Program-made: the position numbers and the translations under genes
In this document: positions 27,924-38,597 of the stretch, piece by piece
Layout of the letters: each line of letters opens with the position of its first letter
How positions within the stretch are numbered: position 1 is the stretch's first letter
Assembly: GCF_003399765.1 (NCBI RefSeq)
Contig: NZ_NFZV01000003.1
Location: forward strand, 62,001-126,000
Reading direction: 5' to 3'
Length of the DNA stretch: 64,000 bases
DNA from: Alkalilimnicola ehrlichii
GTDB taxonomy: Bacteria > Pseudomonadota > Gammaproteobacteria > Nitrococcales > AK92
The notes under the pieces: model-generated
What the model was told of the DNA's origin: nothing
The model's database searches: none
Seen by the model: the letters and a program-made list of their open reading frames with translations, nothing else

Positions 27924-28467
27924 CAGTGGGATCGTAACTTACTAGCGAACGTTTGCCGAAGTTTAGTCATCTTGGGAGCGATGACAACTTGGCAGTAACC
28001 TTGCTCGGGATGGCGCCGGTAATAATTTTGATGTTCCTCTTCGGCAGGATAAAAGGTCGGTGCTGCTTCTAGCTGGGTGACGATCGGGCGAGCGAACGCA
28101 TTCTGTTGTTCCAGCTCTTGTATCAGTGCGGCTGCCGTCTCGCGCTGTTGCTCGTTGTGGAAAAAATTACCGAACGGTATTGCGTGCCGACATCCGCGCC
28201 TTGCCGATTAAGGGTGGTCGGGTCATGAATCGCGAAGAAGATTTCCAGTAATTCGCGATAACCGATCCGCTGCGGATCATAGGTAATTTCGACGACTTCC
28301 GCATGCCCGCTACGGCCGCTGCAGACTTGGCTGTAGGTTGGATTATCCACCTCGCCCCCGGCATAGCCGGAGGTCACCTTTTCCACACCGTCGACTTCCA
28401 GATAGGCGGCTTCCAAGCACCAGAAGCAGCCTCCGCCTAAGGTCGCTATAGCTTGATTTTGCTGCAT
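27923..28467 (-). CDS. msrA: Peptide methionine sulfoxide reductase MsrA, interrupted by one missing base
   Basis: MsrA reduces methionine-S-sulfoxide in proteins. GCFWC at residues 13-17 has the catalytic Cys14. The first frame goes wrong after QYRSVIF at the A run 28161-28166. One added base restores [22 protein letters not shown] and the typical end region [24 protein letters not shown], with a stop at 27923 and 181 residues in total. The recovered frame contains another Cys in GYCQ, the usual resolving position. It ends by overlapping the Nudix start (TGATG). Confidence 0.9.
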
Positions 28468-28581
28468 CGGTAGGCTCCCCTCGGTTTGCCTGTTTACGCC
28501 ATTTTACGCTTGGGGCAAGACAGCACAATTCCCTTACCCTTTTGCGGGCTGCGCCGGGTCGCGCAAATGACCGCAGTAGCG

Positions 28582-29646
28582 CTAGAACAAGCCGAGCTGT
28601 TGCTCCGTCTCGCTTGCCGTGCGTAAGCCGGAGGCCGTGACGCCTAGGAGGCGTACGGGCTTGCTGACGGCCTCCGTGCGCTCCAGTAGTGCGCCTAGCA
28701 ACGCCATCAGTGCTTCGATGTCGGTTACCGGCGCGCGCGCGGAGTGCGCGCGGGTTATCAATTGGAAATCGTGGAATTTCACTTTCAACGTGAAAGTATA
28801 GGCAAGCAACTGCTTTTTCTGGAGATTGGCCAGGACTTCTGCGGCTAAGGGGCGCAGGGCGGCCAGCATCGCCGAGATGTCGCTTAGATCGCGGCTAAAG
28901 GTGGTTTCGCTGCCTAAGGATTTACGCTCGCGCACCGGCCGTACGGGGCGCTCGTCGATGCCGCGGGCAATGTAGTAGTAGAAAGGGCCGCGTTTGCCGA
29001 AGGCCGCTTCGAGCTCTTCCAGGCTCCATTGGCGTAGATCGGCTCCGGTGTAGATACCCAGCGCGTGCATGCGCGCCTCGGTTGCCCGTCCGACGCCGTG
29101 AAAACGGCCGATTTCGAGCTCTGCTACGAACTTGGCTCCCGCATCGGGTGCGATGAGGTAAAGCCCGTCGGGTTTATCGATATCGGAAGCGAGTTTAGCG
29201 AGGAATTTGTTATAGGACACCCCGGCAGAGGCTCGCAGTTCGGTGTTTGCATATATCTCTTCTTTGATGCGGCGGGCGATAAGCGTGGCCGAGCCGCGAC
29301 AGGTTCTACACTCGCTGACATCGAGGTAGGCCTCGTCGAGCGATAAAGGCTCTACTAGCGCTGTGTAACGGCGAAAGATGGTTTGGATCTGCCGCGATAC
29401 TTTTCGGTAGGTTTCGAAACGCGGCCGCAGGAAAACGGCTTCCGGACATAGTAGGCGGGCGCGGGCTGCCGGCATTGCCGAGCGAATGCCGTAACGGCGG
29501 GCCTCGTAGCTGGCCGTGGCGACGACGCCGCGACTGTCGGGAGAGCCGCCCACGACAACGGGACGGCCCCGCAGACGCGGATCGTCCCGTTGCTCTACCG
29601 CAGCGTAAAAGGCATCCATATCAATGTGGATGATCTTCCGAGTCAT
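28582..29646 (-). CDS. dinB: DNA polymerase IV (Y family)
   Basis: 354 residues. MTRKIIHIDMDAFYAAVEQ starts the palm with D8; the second pair of catalytic acids lies in LDEAYLD. The little-finger domain follows (about 240-345). The last residues EQQLGLF are a beta-clamp-binding motif at the C terminus. It performs translesion synthesis. No LexA box could be seen in the 247 bases upstream. A single-gene unit. Confidence 0.95.
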   Translation of the reverse strand: MTRKIIHIDMDAFYAAVEQRDDPRLRGRPVVVGGSPDSRGVVATASYEARRYGIRSAMPAARARLLCPEAVFLRPRFETYRKVSRQIQTIFRRYTALVEPLSLDEAYLDVSECRTCRGSATLIARRIKEEIYANTELRASAGVSYNKFLAKLASDIDKPDGLYLIAPDAGAKFVAELEIGRFHGVGRATEARMHALGIYTGADLRQWSLEELEAAFGKRGPFYYYIARGIDERPVRPVRERKSLGSETTFSRDLSDISAMLAALRPLAAEVLANLQKKQLLAYTFTLKVKFHDFQLITRAHSARAPVTDIEALMALLGALLERTEAVSKPVRLLGVTASGLRTASETEQQLGLF

Positions 29647-29700
29647 GCCGTTCGGACCGTTTAATTAGCCATATCCTGCCCGCACCTGATTACCCACGTA

Positions 29701-29743
29701 AAGCAGGGTTGCCGTACCCTGCCCAGGCTTGATAAGCCTGCTT
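29701..29743. repeat. Nested hairpins upstream of dinB
   Basis: AAGCAGG (29701-29707) can pair with CCTGCTT (29737-29743). Inside, GCAGGGT/ACCCTGC (29703-29722) and AGGCTT/AAGCCT (29725-29739) form two smaller stems. The structures are alternatives. It lies between the divergent dinB and PAS-GGDEF-EAL genes; the rest of 29647-29893 shows nothing clear. Confidence 0.45.
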
Positions 29744-29893
29744 TATATCATTTTGATACCGCTTCTTGCTTGGAACCAGGCGACGGTTGGCGGTATACGG
29801 CGGAGAGACAACAGTGGAGCCAACCCAGGGTGATCGGGTTTTCGCAATCTGGTTGCGAACCACCGCGCCAAGAGGGGGCGGAGGTAGCGCCTG

Positions 29894-32800
29894 ATGCCTT
29901 TGCTGTCGTTTCTTCGGCCACCGTCGAGATGGTTACGCCACTTTCGCAGTTTGTTCGCCTCGCCGTTATCCGACCAAGCTCTGCGCCTTTTTAGCGTTCG
30001 TCTATTGGCTGAGCGTAGTCCAAATCGGGTTCGTGCCTTGCTGGTGGAGGCGGTTTTGCTACTGATCGGTGCCAAGAGCGCCTGTTTGCTAATGGGGACG
30101 ACAAGCGGCCCGCAGGTGATGAGTCGCGGTGAGCGTTATGGTCGAGACGCATGGGCCATGCTTGATAATCGACCTTGTACCGACTGGCAGGAAGCGCAGT
30201 TCCGAAAAGCCAAGCAGCGTTGGCAACCGTGGCTTTCCGGACACGGGCAAGTGTGTTTGCCGTTGTGGAAGCGGGGAGAGTTACTGGGGCTTTTCTTGTT
30301 CGAGGTGCCGGGTGCAGGCGCTCGGCTTTTGGAGGTACTGTCCTTAAGGCAGCTTAGTTACGTTGCTGCCGTTGCGCTTGATAATGCGCGTTGGACGGAG
30401 CGGATGCACTGTGTGTCCGATCTCTACGGGCGTATGCTGGCGACCGCACAGGAAGGCGTTTGGCTTTCGAATGAGCAGGATATAACCACGTTTGTTAATC
30501 GGCGAATGGCCTCGATGTTGGGCTACCGAATCGAGGAGATGGTCGGACGCTCGGTGCTGGATTTCGTCGCGCCGGATTTGCGACAGCATGCCGCGGATGC
30601 CTTGCAACGCGAGCGCTCCGGCACGGTAGAACGGCACGACTTCCGCCTCTGGCATAAGCGGCAATACCCAGTGTGGGCCATGTTTACCAGCGTGGCACTG
30701 CTGACCAACGATGGAACGTACCAGGGTAGCCTAGCGATGGTTACCGATATCTCCGAACGTAAACGTGCGGAGGCTGCCCTGCGGGCGAGCGAGGCTAAAT
30801 ACCGGAACTTAGTGGAAACCTCTCGGGATTTGATTTGGTCGGTGGATATCGAGGGGCGTTTCACCTTCGTCAATAACGCCTCCCACCGAATCCTCGGCTA
30901 TAAGCCTGAGGAAATGATCGGCCGGCACTACGCGAAATTTGTCGACCCGGATCATGTTGCCAAGGACGCGGAGGTGTGGGAATACCTGAAACAGGGTCGG
31001 TCGTTCACTCGCTATAACACGGTATACCGTCGCAAGGATAACAGTCGCGTTAGCTTGAGCTTTTCGACCTCCATGCTATCGGATGAGCAGGGGCACCCTA
31101 TTGCCGCGGCAGGTACGGCGGTGGATCTGACACCGTTAGAAGAGGCCGACGAGGCGATTCGCGATCGCGAATCGCGCTTACGAAGTTTGCTGGAGCAGCT
31201 GCCCGCAATTGTCTGGACGACCGATATGGATACGCGCCTGGTATCGGTTCAAGGTTCTCAGCTCCACTATATCGATACGGACCTCACCCAGGCGGTGGGT
31301 CAAACGGGTGCGGAAATACTAGGCAACGAGGACGATCCGCTACTGAACTTGATCAAACGAGCGCTTAAGGGCGAATCCGGGTCGATTGAGGGCAGGTGGT
31401 TCGGGCGGGTTTCGCAGGCCCATGTCGAACCGCTAAAGGACGCGCAAGGCGTCATTATCGGGTCGCTAGGCGTGAGCTTGGATATCACCGAGTTGCGCCG
31501 CTCTCAGGAAGCACTGTTCGAAGAGCGCGAGCGGGCTCGCATTACCTTGGCGTCGATTGCCGATAGTGTTGTTACGCTCGGCAACGACGGCTGCGTGACC
31601 TATCTTAATCCGGCGGCGGAAGCCGCTACCGGCTGGTCCAATGCCGAGGCGCTCGGTAAGCCGGTAGAAACGGTGTTGAGACTGGTTGACGACACTAACC
31701 GGCAGCCGCTTGGTCAAGAAATCTATGATGGGTTGAGGACGGGAAATCTCAGTGGTTTGCACGGCTGCTCGCTGGATCGCGGTCAGGGCGATTATGTGGC
31801 GATTGAGGATAGCATCGGTCCGATTCGCGATCGTCAAGGGCGGCGGCTGGGTGCCGTTTTAGTCTTCCACGATGTTAGTCGCAGCCGGGCCTTGGCGGCG
31901 GAGTTAAGTTATCGGGCGACCCACGATGCCTTAACCGATCTGCCAACCGCAGCTTGTTGCTCGATCGGATGCAAGTAGCCATCGACCACGCGGCACGGCA
32001 CAGGCAGCATGTTGCGGTCCTATTTTTAGATCTCGATCGTTTCAAGCATATCAACGACACCTTAGGCCATCCGATTGGCGATAAGCTCCTAAAGCAGGTT
32101 TCCCAGCGTTTGCTCGCTAACGTTCGCCGCACCGATACGGTGAGCCGACGCGGCGGCGACGAATTCGTCGTGTTGTTGTCGGAAGTTGAGCGTTTGGAGG
32201 TGGTCACCGAGCTGGCGGAGAGCCTGATTACCATTCTCGCCGCGCCGTACCGAATCGATCAACACGAACTGCACCTGACCGTCAGCATTGGCATCAGCGT
32301 TTATCCGGAGGATGCGGACGACCCGGAAAACCTGATCAAGGATGCCGACATTGCGATGTACCATGCCAAGGAAAGCGGCCGGAATAATTTCCGCTTTTTT
32401 ACCGCCGATATGAATCGCAAGGCGCAGGAGCGCTTATTTCTGGAAGATAGCCTGCGCCGAGCCTTAGATGCGGGCGAGTTGAGCTTATTGTATCAGCCGC
32501 AGATCAACTTACGGACGAGGACCATTGTCGGCGCCGAGGCCTTACTGCGTTGGTATCATCCTCGGCAAGGCTTCATTCCGCCTGGGCGCTTTATTCCGGT
32601 GGCCGAGGACTGCGGCTTGATCATGGCGATTGGGGAGTGGGTGCTAATGGAAGCCTGCCGGCAGGCGCAAGCATGGCGCGAGGCCGGCCTACCGGCGATT
32701 CGAATGGCCGTGAATTTTTCGCCGATCCAGTTCCGCCAGCAACGGGTTGTCGGCAGCATTCGCCACGCGCTCGATGCCACCGGCCTGGCGCCCGAGTTGC

Positions 32801-33204
32801 TCGAACTAGAGCTTACCGAGCGGGTGGTTATGCGCAATGCCGAGAGTGCAGCCGGGCGTCTGCGTAAGTTAAAGGATCTCGGAGTTCGTTTGGCCATCGA
32901 CGACTTCGGCACCGGTTACTCATCCTTGAGTTACTTAAAGCAGTTTCCGGTGGATAATCTTAAGATCGACCAGCATTTCGTGCGCGATATTCGCACTGAC
33001 CCGAACGATGCCGCGATTGCCAGCGCGATAATCAGCATGGGGCATAGCTTGCGCCTAGGTATTATTGCCGAAGGTGTGGAGGACCAAGACGCCCTCCGTT
33101 TCTTAGCCGAACAGCACTGCGACGATGTACAGGGCAATTTTCTCAGCAAGCCGGTCACCGGCGAGCAACTTGCCGGTATGCTACGGGGAGACGGCGCCGG
33201 TTAA
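29894..33204 (+). CDS. PAS-GGDEF-EAL c-di-GMP enzyme, interrupted by one missing base
   Basis: About 1,103 residues when joined. An N-terminal GAF-like region (about 30-170) precedes several PAS domains (about 180-295, 300-420, 430-550 and 555-675). GGDEF (RRGGDEFVVLL, near 752) and EAL (GAEALLRWYHP, near 881; DDFGTGYSSLSYLK) carry intact catalytic signatures, so it may make or break c-di-GMP. The first frame stops at 31978 with PTAACCSIG. One extra A at AA 31945-31946 gives DLPNRSLLLDRMQ, the normal GGDEF entry. GGAGG lies 9 bases before the ATG at 29894. There is no membrane helix, so it senses in the cytosol. Confidence 0.9.
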
Positions 33205-33250
33205 GGTCGCCGCCGCTGGTTTGCTACCTACTCCAGCTCCCGCGCTCAGG

Positions 33251-34309
33251 TCAGCCAAGTATCTCCGTTAGCGCGTCGATTAACTGCCGACACTCCGCTT
33301 CGGTACCGATGCTGATCCGTAGAAACTGTTCGATCCGCGGCTTATCGAAATGGCGCACGATGACGCCTCGCGCGCGTAAGGCTTCGGCGAGCACACGACC
33401 TTCGTGCGCCGGATGGCGGCAGAATACAAAGTTGGCCTGCGAAGGTAGCACTTCGAAACTCAACTTTTTCAAGGCCCCGGTTAGCCAATCGCGGTTAGCG
33501 ATGACGGCTTGACGGGTCTGCTCGAAATACGCCTCGTCCTCGATAGCGGCAATGGCGCCGACCTGCGCCAGGCGATCGACCGGATAGGAGTTGAAACTGT
33601 TCTTTACCCGATCCAAGGCTTCGATCAAGGCGGGTTGTCCCAGGGCAAACCCCACTCTTAGCCCGGCGAGGGATCGTGACTTCGACAAGGTTTGGGTGAC
33701 CAATAGGTTGGGGTACTTCGGTATCAAGCGCGCAGCGGATTCGCCGCCGAAGTCGATGTAGGCCTCGTCGACGACAATAACCACGCCATCGTTCATGCGC
33801 AGTAGGCGCTCGATATCGTCGAGCGGCAGTAGGCGGCCGGTCGGCGCATTCGGGTTGGGGAAGATAATCCCGCTACTGGGCTGAAGATAGTCGTCCACCC
33901 GGATCGCAAACTGGTTGTCCAGCGGAACGCGTTGGAAGTCGATTCCGTACAGATTGCAGTACACGGGATAGAAGCTGTAGCTAATATCGGGGAATAACAG
34001 CGGCCGGTCGTGTTTGAGTAACCCAAGGAAAATGTGGGCTAATACTTCATCGGAGCCGTTGCCGATGAAAACCTGCTCGGTAGTTAGCCCGTAATAGCGC
34101 GCGATCGTCTCCCGCAGCTGCTCGGAGCTCGGCTCCGGATACAGGCGCAGTTTATCGTCGGCCGCCGCTCGGATCGCTTCGAGCGCCTTAGGCGAAGGTC
34201 CGAAGGGGTTTTCGTTGGTATTCAGCTTGACCAGATTGTCCGTCTTCGGCTGCTCGCCGGGGACATAGGGGCTTAAGCTGTGAACGAACGGGCTCCAGTA
34301 ACGGCTCAT
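33251..34309 (-). CDS. hisC: Histidinol-phosphate aminotransferase
   Basis: 352 residues from the ATG at 34309; a TTG five codons upstream is in frame, but TTGAGG there acts better as the ribosome-binding site. It has class I/II aminotransferase features: [30 protein letters not shown] and the PLP lysine in [11 protein letters not shown]. It transfers the amino group to imidazole acetol phosphate in histidine synthesis; some members also act on aromatic amino acids. It stands outside any his operon. Confidence 0.93.
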   Translation of the reverse strand: MSRYWSPFVHSLSPYVPGEQPKTDNLVKLNTNENPFGPSPKALEAIRAAADDKLRLYPEPSSEQLRETIARYYGLTTEQVFIGNGSDEVLAHIFLGLLKHDRPLLFPDISYSFYPVYCNLYGIDFQRVPLDNQFAIRVDDYLQPSSGIIFPNPNAPTGRLLPLDDIERLLRMNDGVVIVVDEAYIDFGGESAARLIPKYPNLLVTQTLSKSRSLAGLRVGFALGQPALIEALDRVKNSFNSYPVDRLAQVGAIAAIEDEAYFEQTRQAVIANRDWLTGALKKLSFEVLPSQANFVFCRHPAHEGRVLAEALRARGVIVRHFDKPRIEQFLRISIGTEAECRQLIDALTEILG

Positions 34310-34483
34310 CCTAGGTATCCTCAAGAAACAAGGCGGTTATGGTAACGAGCGGCGTCCGCTAAGGAAACATACATTATCTCTCGCCTTGCGGAGGCAGGAT
34401 AGAGGCGATAACAAGGCGGCAATCACACTTGTAGCGTAGGCTGATATATCATGGCGGACTAATAAAATATCGACGGGGGAGAC

Positions 34484-34920
34484 ATGGCACGAGAAGATTT
34501 TCGTTTTCTACACCCCTTGCGGGTGCGTTGGGTTGAAGTCGATGCGCAAGGTATTGTCTTCAACGGTCATTACCTAACCTACTTCGACATCGCTGCCACC
34601 GAGTATTTCCGGGAGATCGGCATTCCGTATCCGTCGCGCCTGGAAGAAATCGGGGCCGATTTGTTCGTCGTCCACTCCGCTATCGACTACCATGCCCGGC
34701 CGGTTTCGACGACGAGTTAAGCATTGGTTGTCGGGCGGCAAGACTAGGTCGGTCGAGTATCCAATTGCTGTTGGAAATCCATCGTGGCGACGCGCATTTG
34801 ATCAGCGGCCAGCTGGTGTATGTGACCGCCAACCCCGAACAGCGGCAAAGTGTCCCGATGCCGGCATCGTTACGCCAAGCCATTCTCGACTACGAAAAGA
34901 TATCGCCGAGCGTGGCTTAA
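34484..34920 (+). CDS. Acyl-CoA thioesterase (4HBT hotdog), interrupted by one missing base
   Basis: The N terminus VRWVEVDAQGIVFNGHYLTYFDIAATEYF is the 4-hydroxybenzoyl-CoA thioesterase/YbgC-FadM signature, with the catalytic Asp in VDAQG. The frame stops after DYHARPVSTTS. One more C in CCC 34695-34697 turns this into DYHAPAGFDDELSIG and continues through the second half of the hotdog (LLLEIHRGDAHLISGQLVYV) to a stop at 34920, giving 145 residues. GGGGAGAC lies before the ATG. A strong terminator follows. Confidence 0.88.
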
Positions 34921-34930
34921 CCAAGCGGTA

Positions 34931-34956
34931 GGGGGCGCTCTTGGCCGAGCGCCCCC
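34931..34956. terminator. Bidirectional terminator between thioesterase and prenyltransferase
   Basis: GGGGGCGCTC (34931-34940) pairs exactly with GAGCGCCCCC (34947-34956) around TTGGCC. It closes both convergent units, including the leftward five-gene operon that ends at 34978. Confidence 0.8.
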
Positions 34957-34977
34957 TTGCTCGGTGCAGGTGGGATG

Positions 34978-35910
34978 CTAAATCGTCACACCCCGCTGGG
35001 TGACGATTACGATGATGTTGACCAGGAAAAAGCCCAGCAGGAATAAGCCGAAATAAGGTTTTAAATCCCTATGCCGCCGACGGCTGCCGGCAAATATCAA
35101 CAAACCCGCGGCGGAGCCGAGCCAAGCCAAGGTGGGAGCGGCTAAAGTAACGCCGCCTATACCCATTAGCCAAAAACTTAGGCTCATGAAGCCTACCGAG
35201 AACATGCCCAAGCCGATGCAGACAAGCACCGCACGCCGAGTTCCGAGCGCCAGTGCATAACCGTTCTCTCCCGCTTGCGCGTGCTGCGGCCATTTGAGTT
35301 TGCGCCCAAACTCGAAGTGCAGCGCCGCGCATAGATAAGCGAGGATAACCGGCAGTGCCAACCCTAGCGAGGGTGCGGCGGTGTTGGCTAGCGAGAGATA
35401 GCTCCATGCATAGACGTTAAGTGCGGCGCTGACGGGAAACGTAATGGCGAGATTCAGCAAAACCGACACGCGCATCCTCCGCCAGTAACGCTCCAAAGCC
35501 CATAATAGAACGCCATAGGCCATGTTAGCGGCCGTAAACAGCGCCAGCCACGGCGAGAGCGTAAGGTTGATTAACACGGTTAAGCCGGCAGCGGCCAATG
35601 CGACGCCAATGACCTCCAGATGGCTGATCGTGCCGCTTACCAATGGGCGGTCCGGGTTGTGGCGGCGGTCGTAATCGAAGTCCTTCATCTCGTCCACCGC
35701 CCGTAAGAACAGCAGGATGAGAAAAAAGCTTACCGCAACCGCCGCTTGACCGAAGGTCAAGCGCCAGGCGCCGTCGAAGCCGCTGAATACGGCGAATAAC
35801 GACATAGCCCACAAACCGGCAAACAGCGCATAAACCTTGGGCGGATGGACCGCAGCGATAAACGCCGTAAATCGTTCGAGCCGAGACGCTTGTAACGTTG
35901 CTTCCATCAC
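34978..35910 (-). CDS. UbiA family prenyltransferase
   Basis: 310 residues with about eight or nine transmembrane helices. The first Asp-rich motif is clear (RAVDEMKDFDYDRRHNPDR, residues about 70-88), the metal-diphosphate site of UbiA enzymes. The usual second motif is hard to see. UbiA enzymes join polyprenyl chains to aromatic, quinone or polyol acceptors in the membrane; this one is not the ubiquinone or haem enzyme by sequence or by context. It is the last gene of the five-gene AfsA-type operon and overlaps the dikinase stop by four bases (ATGA), so the two are made together. Confidence 0.85.
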   Translation of the reverse strand: MMEATLQASRLERFTAFIAAVHPPKVYALFAGLWAMSLFAVFSGFDGAWRLTFGQAAVAVSFFLILLFLRAVDEMKDFDYDRRHNPDRPLVSGTISHLEVIGVALAAAGLTVLINLTLSPWLALFTAANMAYGVLLWALERYWRRMRVSVLLNLAITFPVSAALNVYAWSYLSLANTAAPSLGLALPVILAYLCAALHFEFGRKLKWPQHAQAGENGYALALGTRRAVLVCIGLGMFSVGFMSLSFWLMGIGGVTLAAPTLAWLGSAAGLLIFAGSRRRHRDLKPYFGLFLLGFFLVNIIVIVTQRGVTI

Positions 35911-38581
35911 TCGTCCTCTTTCTCTAGTAAGCGCACGAAACCGTTGCCGCCGTCGATTTCCAGCTCGGCGCCATCGGGAATGCGGCTGGTGGCATGAGGA
36001 ACGCCGACAACGGTGGGGATACCGAACTTACGCCCGGTGATGGCCGTGTGCGAAAGCATACTGCCCCGCTCGACGACAATACCGCGCGCGGCAAGCATTA
36101 GGAATAGCCAGCCGGGGTCGGTTTCTTTCGCAACCAGTATGGTGTTTTCCGGCAAGCGGTCGATGCTGCCGGGGTCATGCACCACGCAGGCCCTACCCCG
36201 CGCTACCCCCATACTCGAACCCAAGCCCCGTAACTCGCCGGTTTCTTCCTCGGCTTCGGCAAACAACGAATTGTCGCGTAAGCCGCCGCGCGTGGTGAAA
36301 CTTTCCGCGACGTTCTGGCGGTTGTACTCCGTTACTTGTTCGCGCCGCCGTTGCACCGTCTCCTGCAAGCGCTCGTCAAGGCCCGTGCCGTCGACGTAAC
36401 CCATGATTTCCTCAATGCCGAGATAAAAGACATCGCGAGCGTCGTCGATAGCGCCTTTATCGGCCAAATACTGGCCTAAGCGTGCGAAGATATCTTTACA
36501 CAGACCGAACAGCTCGCTGCGGCAATAGCGGGAGTTCTCCCGGTGCGCGACCACCCGGCGCAGCTCGTCCACGACCCGGCGCAGGATACGCTTGCGAACG
36601 GAAAAACGTCCGAAGTGACGGTCCAATTCCGCCTCGGCGGCCGCGCGTAAGGCTTGTTCGTTAGCATCGGATGTCACGCTCGCATGCGTCGTACCGAGCA
36701 GGCGGCGGATACCTTGGAAAAGGATTGCCGGGTCTTCCCGCAGGCTCGGCGTCTCCATTTTCAGCTCTTCCATGCTGCGGTCGCCGTAGCGGCCGATATG
36801 CGTATCGAGCAGTTCGAGCAGCGGCCCTTCGAGTAGGCGTTTCCGGTAGAGATCGACCAGTTGCGCATCCCCCAGGCGCTGGAATAAATCCGAGGATGCC
36901 GTGTCGGCGCCGACATGTTCGGCAATACGTAACACCGAGCGGAAGATTTCCACGCTTTCGATGGCTTCGCCGCCGCACAGTAAGTTGCTCAGCAAAGCCT
37001 GATTGTCGTCCAAGCCCCAGCGCGTAAATAGCTTTAAGGCCGTCCCGTAGAGCGTAAAGATGTACGCGTCGTTAACGAGCGTGATTCCCCAGCGCGCGCC
37101 GGCATCGCGCCACAGGCGGTAGAATTCCTCGGTTAGCACCAGCGGGTCGTCGGTGCGTTTTAACACCTCTCGCGTTTGGCCGGCGCGCCCCTGCCACCAT
37201 GCTTTAAACTGATGCATGCGTCGAGGGTGGCCGATGAAACTGCGGAAAAAGCGGACACCGGCGGTTGCGACATCCAGCTTCTTCCGCCATTGCGAGCGCT
37301 CCGGGGCCGCTTCCATCGGCCCGACAGCGTACGATGTCGGCAACCCGATCATGGCTTCCCAGAAGGGGTAAAGCTTCGGGTAAAGCGGGCTTTGCTGGTG
37401 GAGCCGATAAAATGTACTTAGCGAGTAATACACCCGGCCGCCGACATAACCGATCATGCGGTCGAGCAAAAAGAAATTGCGCTCCAATTCGTGGTCTGGG
37501 ACACCGATGCGACGGTACGCATCGCGAAAGATGACCCGATAGAACAGTTTCGCCAGGCTGTAGGTCAGGGGGCTGGATACGCCCGGGTAACTCTCGGTGA
37601 CGTTCAGGCCGGTCCAGACCCGCGTGCTGTTTTGATCGATAGCAATAGGGCGCGCCTGAAGGAAATGAATCGTGCCCTCGGCATCGAGGGTACCTTCTAT
37701 ATCTTGCGGCAGCCCGAACAGCGCCTCGATTCGGCGGCCGTAGTCGGCGAGCTTGTGTAGCGTCGGCTCCGGCAGACAGGCCGTTTCGCGCAGTTCCGCG
37801 GCGACCGCCGTTTTGTCAGTTCGCCGGGCGTTTGATCGCGTACCAATTGGCTATGTTTATCCGCCAGCACCTGGCGTACCTGTGCGGTTTTGCAACCGAT
37901 AAAGTAATGATCGACCGGAACGGTCTCCTGCACGACTCCCTCGCCGATACCGTAGCCGGCCACGATCACGGTATCGCGAGCCAGCGAGGTCGGGTCGCAG
38001 GTGAACATCACGAAAGATCGCTCGCCATCCACCATCCGCTGAATGCCTACGGCGACGCTGACATCCAGTAAGTCGATGCCTTGGGATAGGCGATAAACCA
38101 AGGCCTTCTCGCCAAAAGCCGATGCCCAGCAATCGCGGATGCGGGTTAGTAACTGCGAGCGGGATACATAGAGATAACTGTCGCTGATACCGGCAAACGG
38201 ATTATCGGCGGAATCTTCGCTGAACTCGCGCCGCTTGGCGACCATGCTAGCCCGTACCGAAACCGTCGGGTTCGGTCCGAAGCGCTCGTCGAATCGAGCC
38301 AGAATGGCCGCTTCCGTCGCCGGGTCGAAGCGGATCTCGCTAATGAGCGCAGCAATATGCCGTGCCGCCTTTTGTAGGTGATTACGATCGTTGAGATCGA
38401 CGCCGGCAAGATGGATTTCGATCCGGTGCCGTAGCGGTTGCACCAGCCGGTCGAACAAACTTGCCGAGAGACAGAAAAATCCCGGTACCGGCAAGCCTTC
38501 GGCCTTGAGGCGTGCTTGGGAGTAGAATTTGCCGCCGACGTTGTCCGGCGTCATCGTCTGATAACGGTCTATGATTTCCAT
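35907..38581 (-). CDS. PEP synthase-like ATP-dependent dikinase without the PEP barrel, interrupted by one missing base
   Basis: About 891 residues once joined. Residues 1-330 are the ATP-grasp PPDK_N domain (GGKFYSQARLKAEGLPVPGFF, TVSVRASMV, HFLQARPIAID). A long middle domain of about 430 residues follows with no recognised family. The swivelling phospho-histidine domain is at the very end (RGSMLSHTAITGRKFGIP, His845). PEP synthase and PPDK have a C-terminal PEP/pyruvate barrel; this protein stops after the His domain, the order of rifampicin phosphotransferase. It therefore probably phosphorylates a small molecule held by the middle domain. The frame break at TTTT 37811-37814 is cured by one A (LTKTAVAAELRETACLP). 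Confidence 0.82.
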
Positions 38582-38597
38582 ATCCGTGTCGCTCCTC

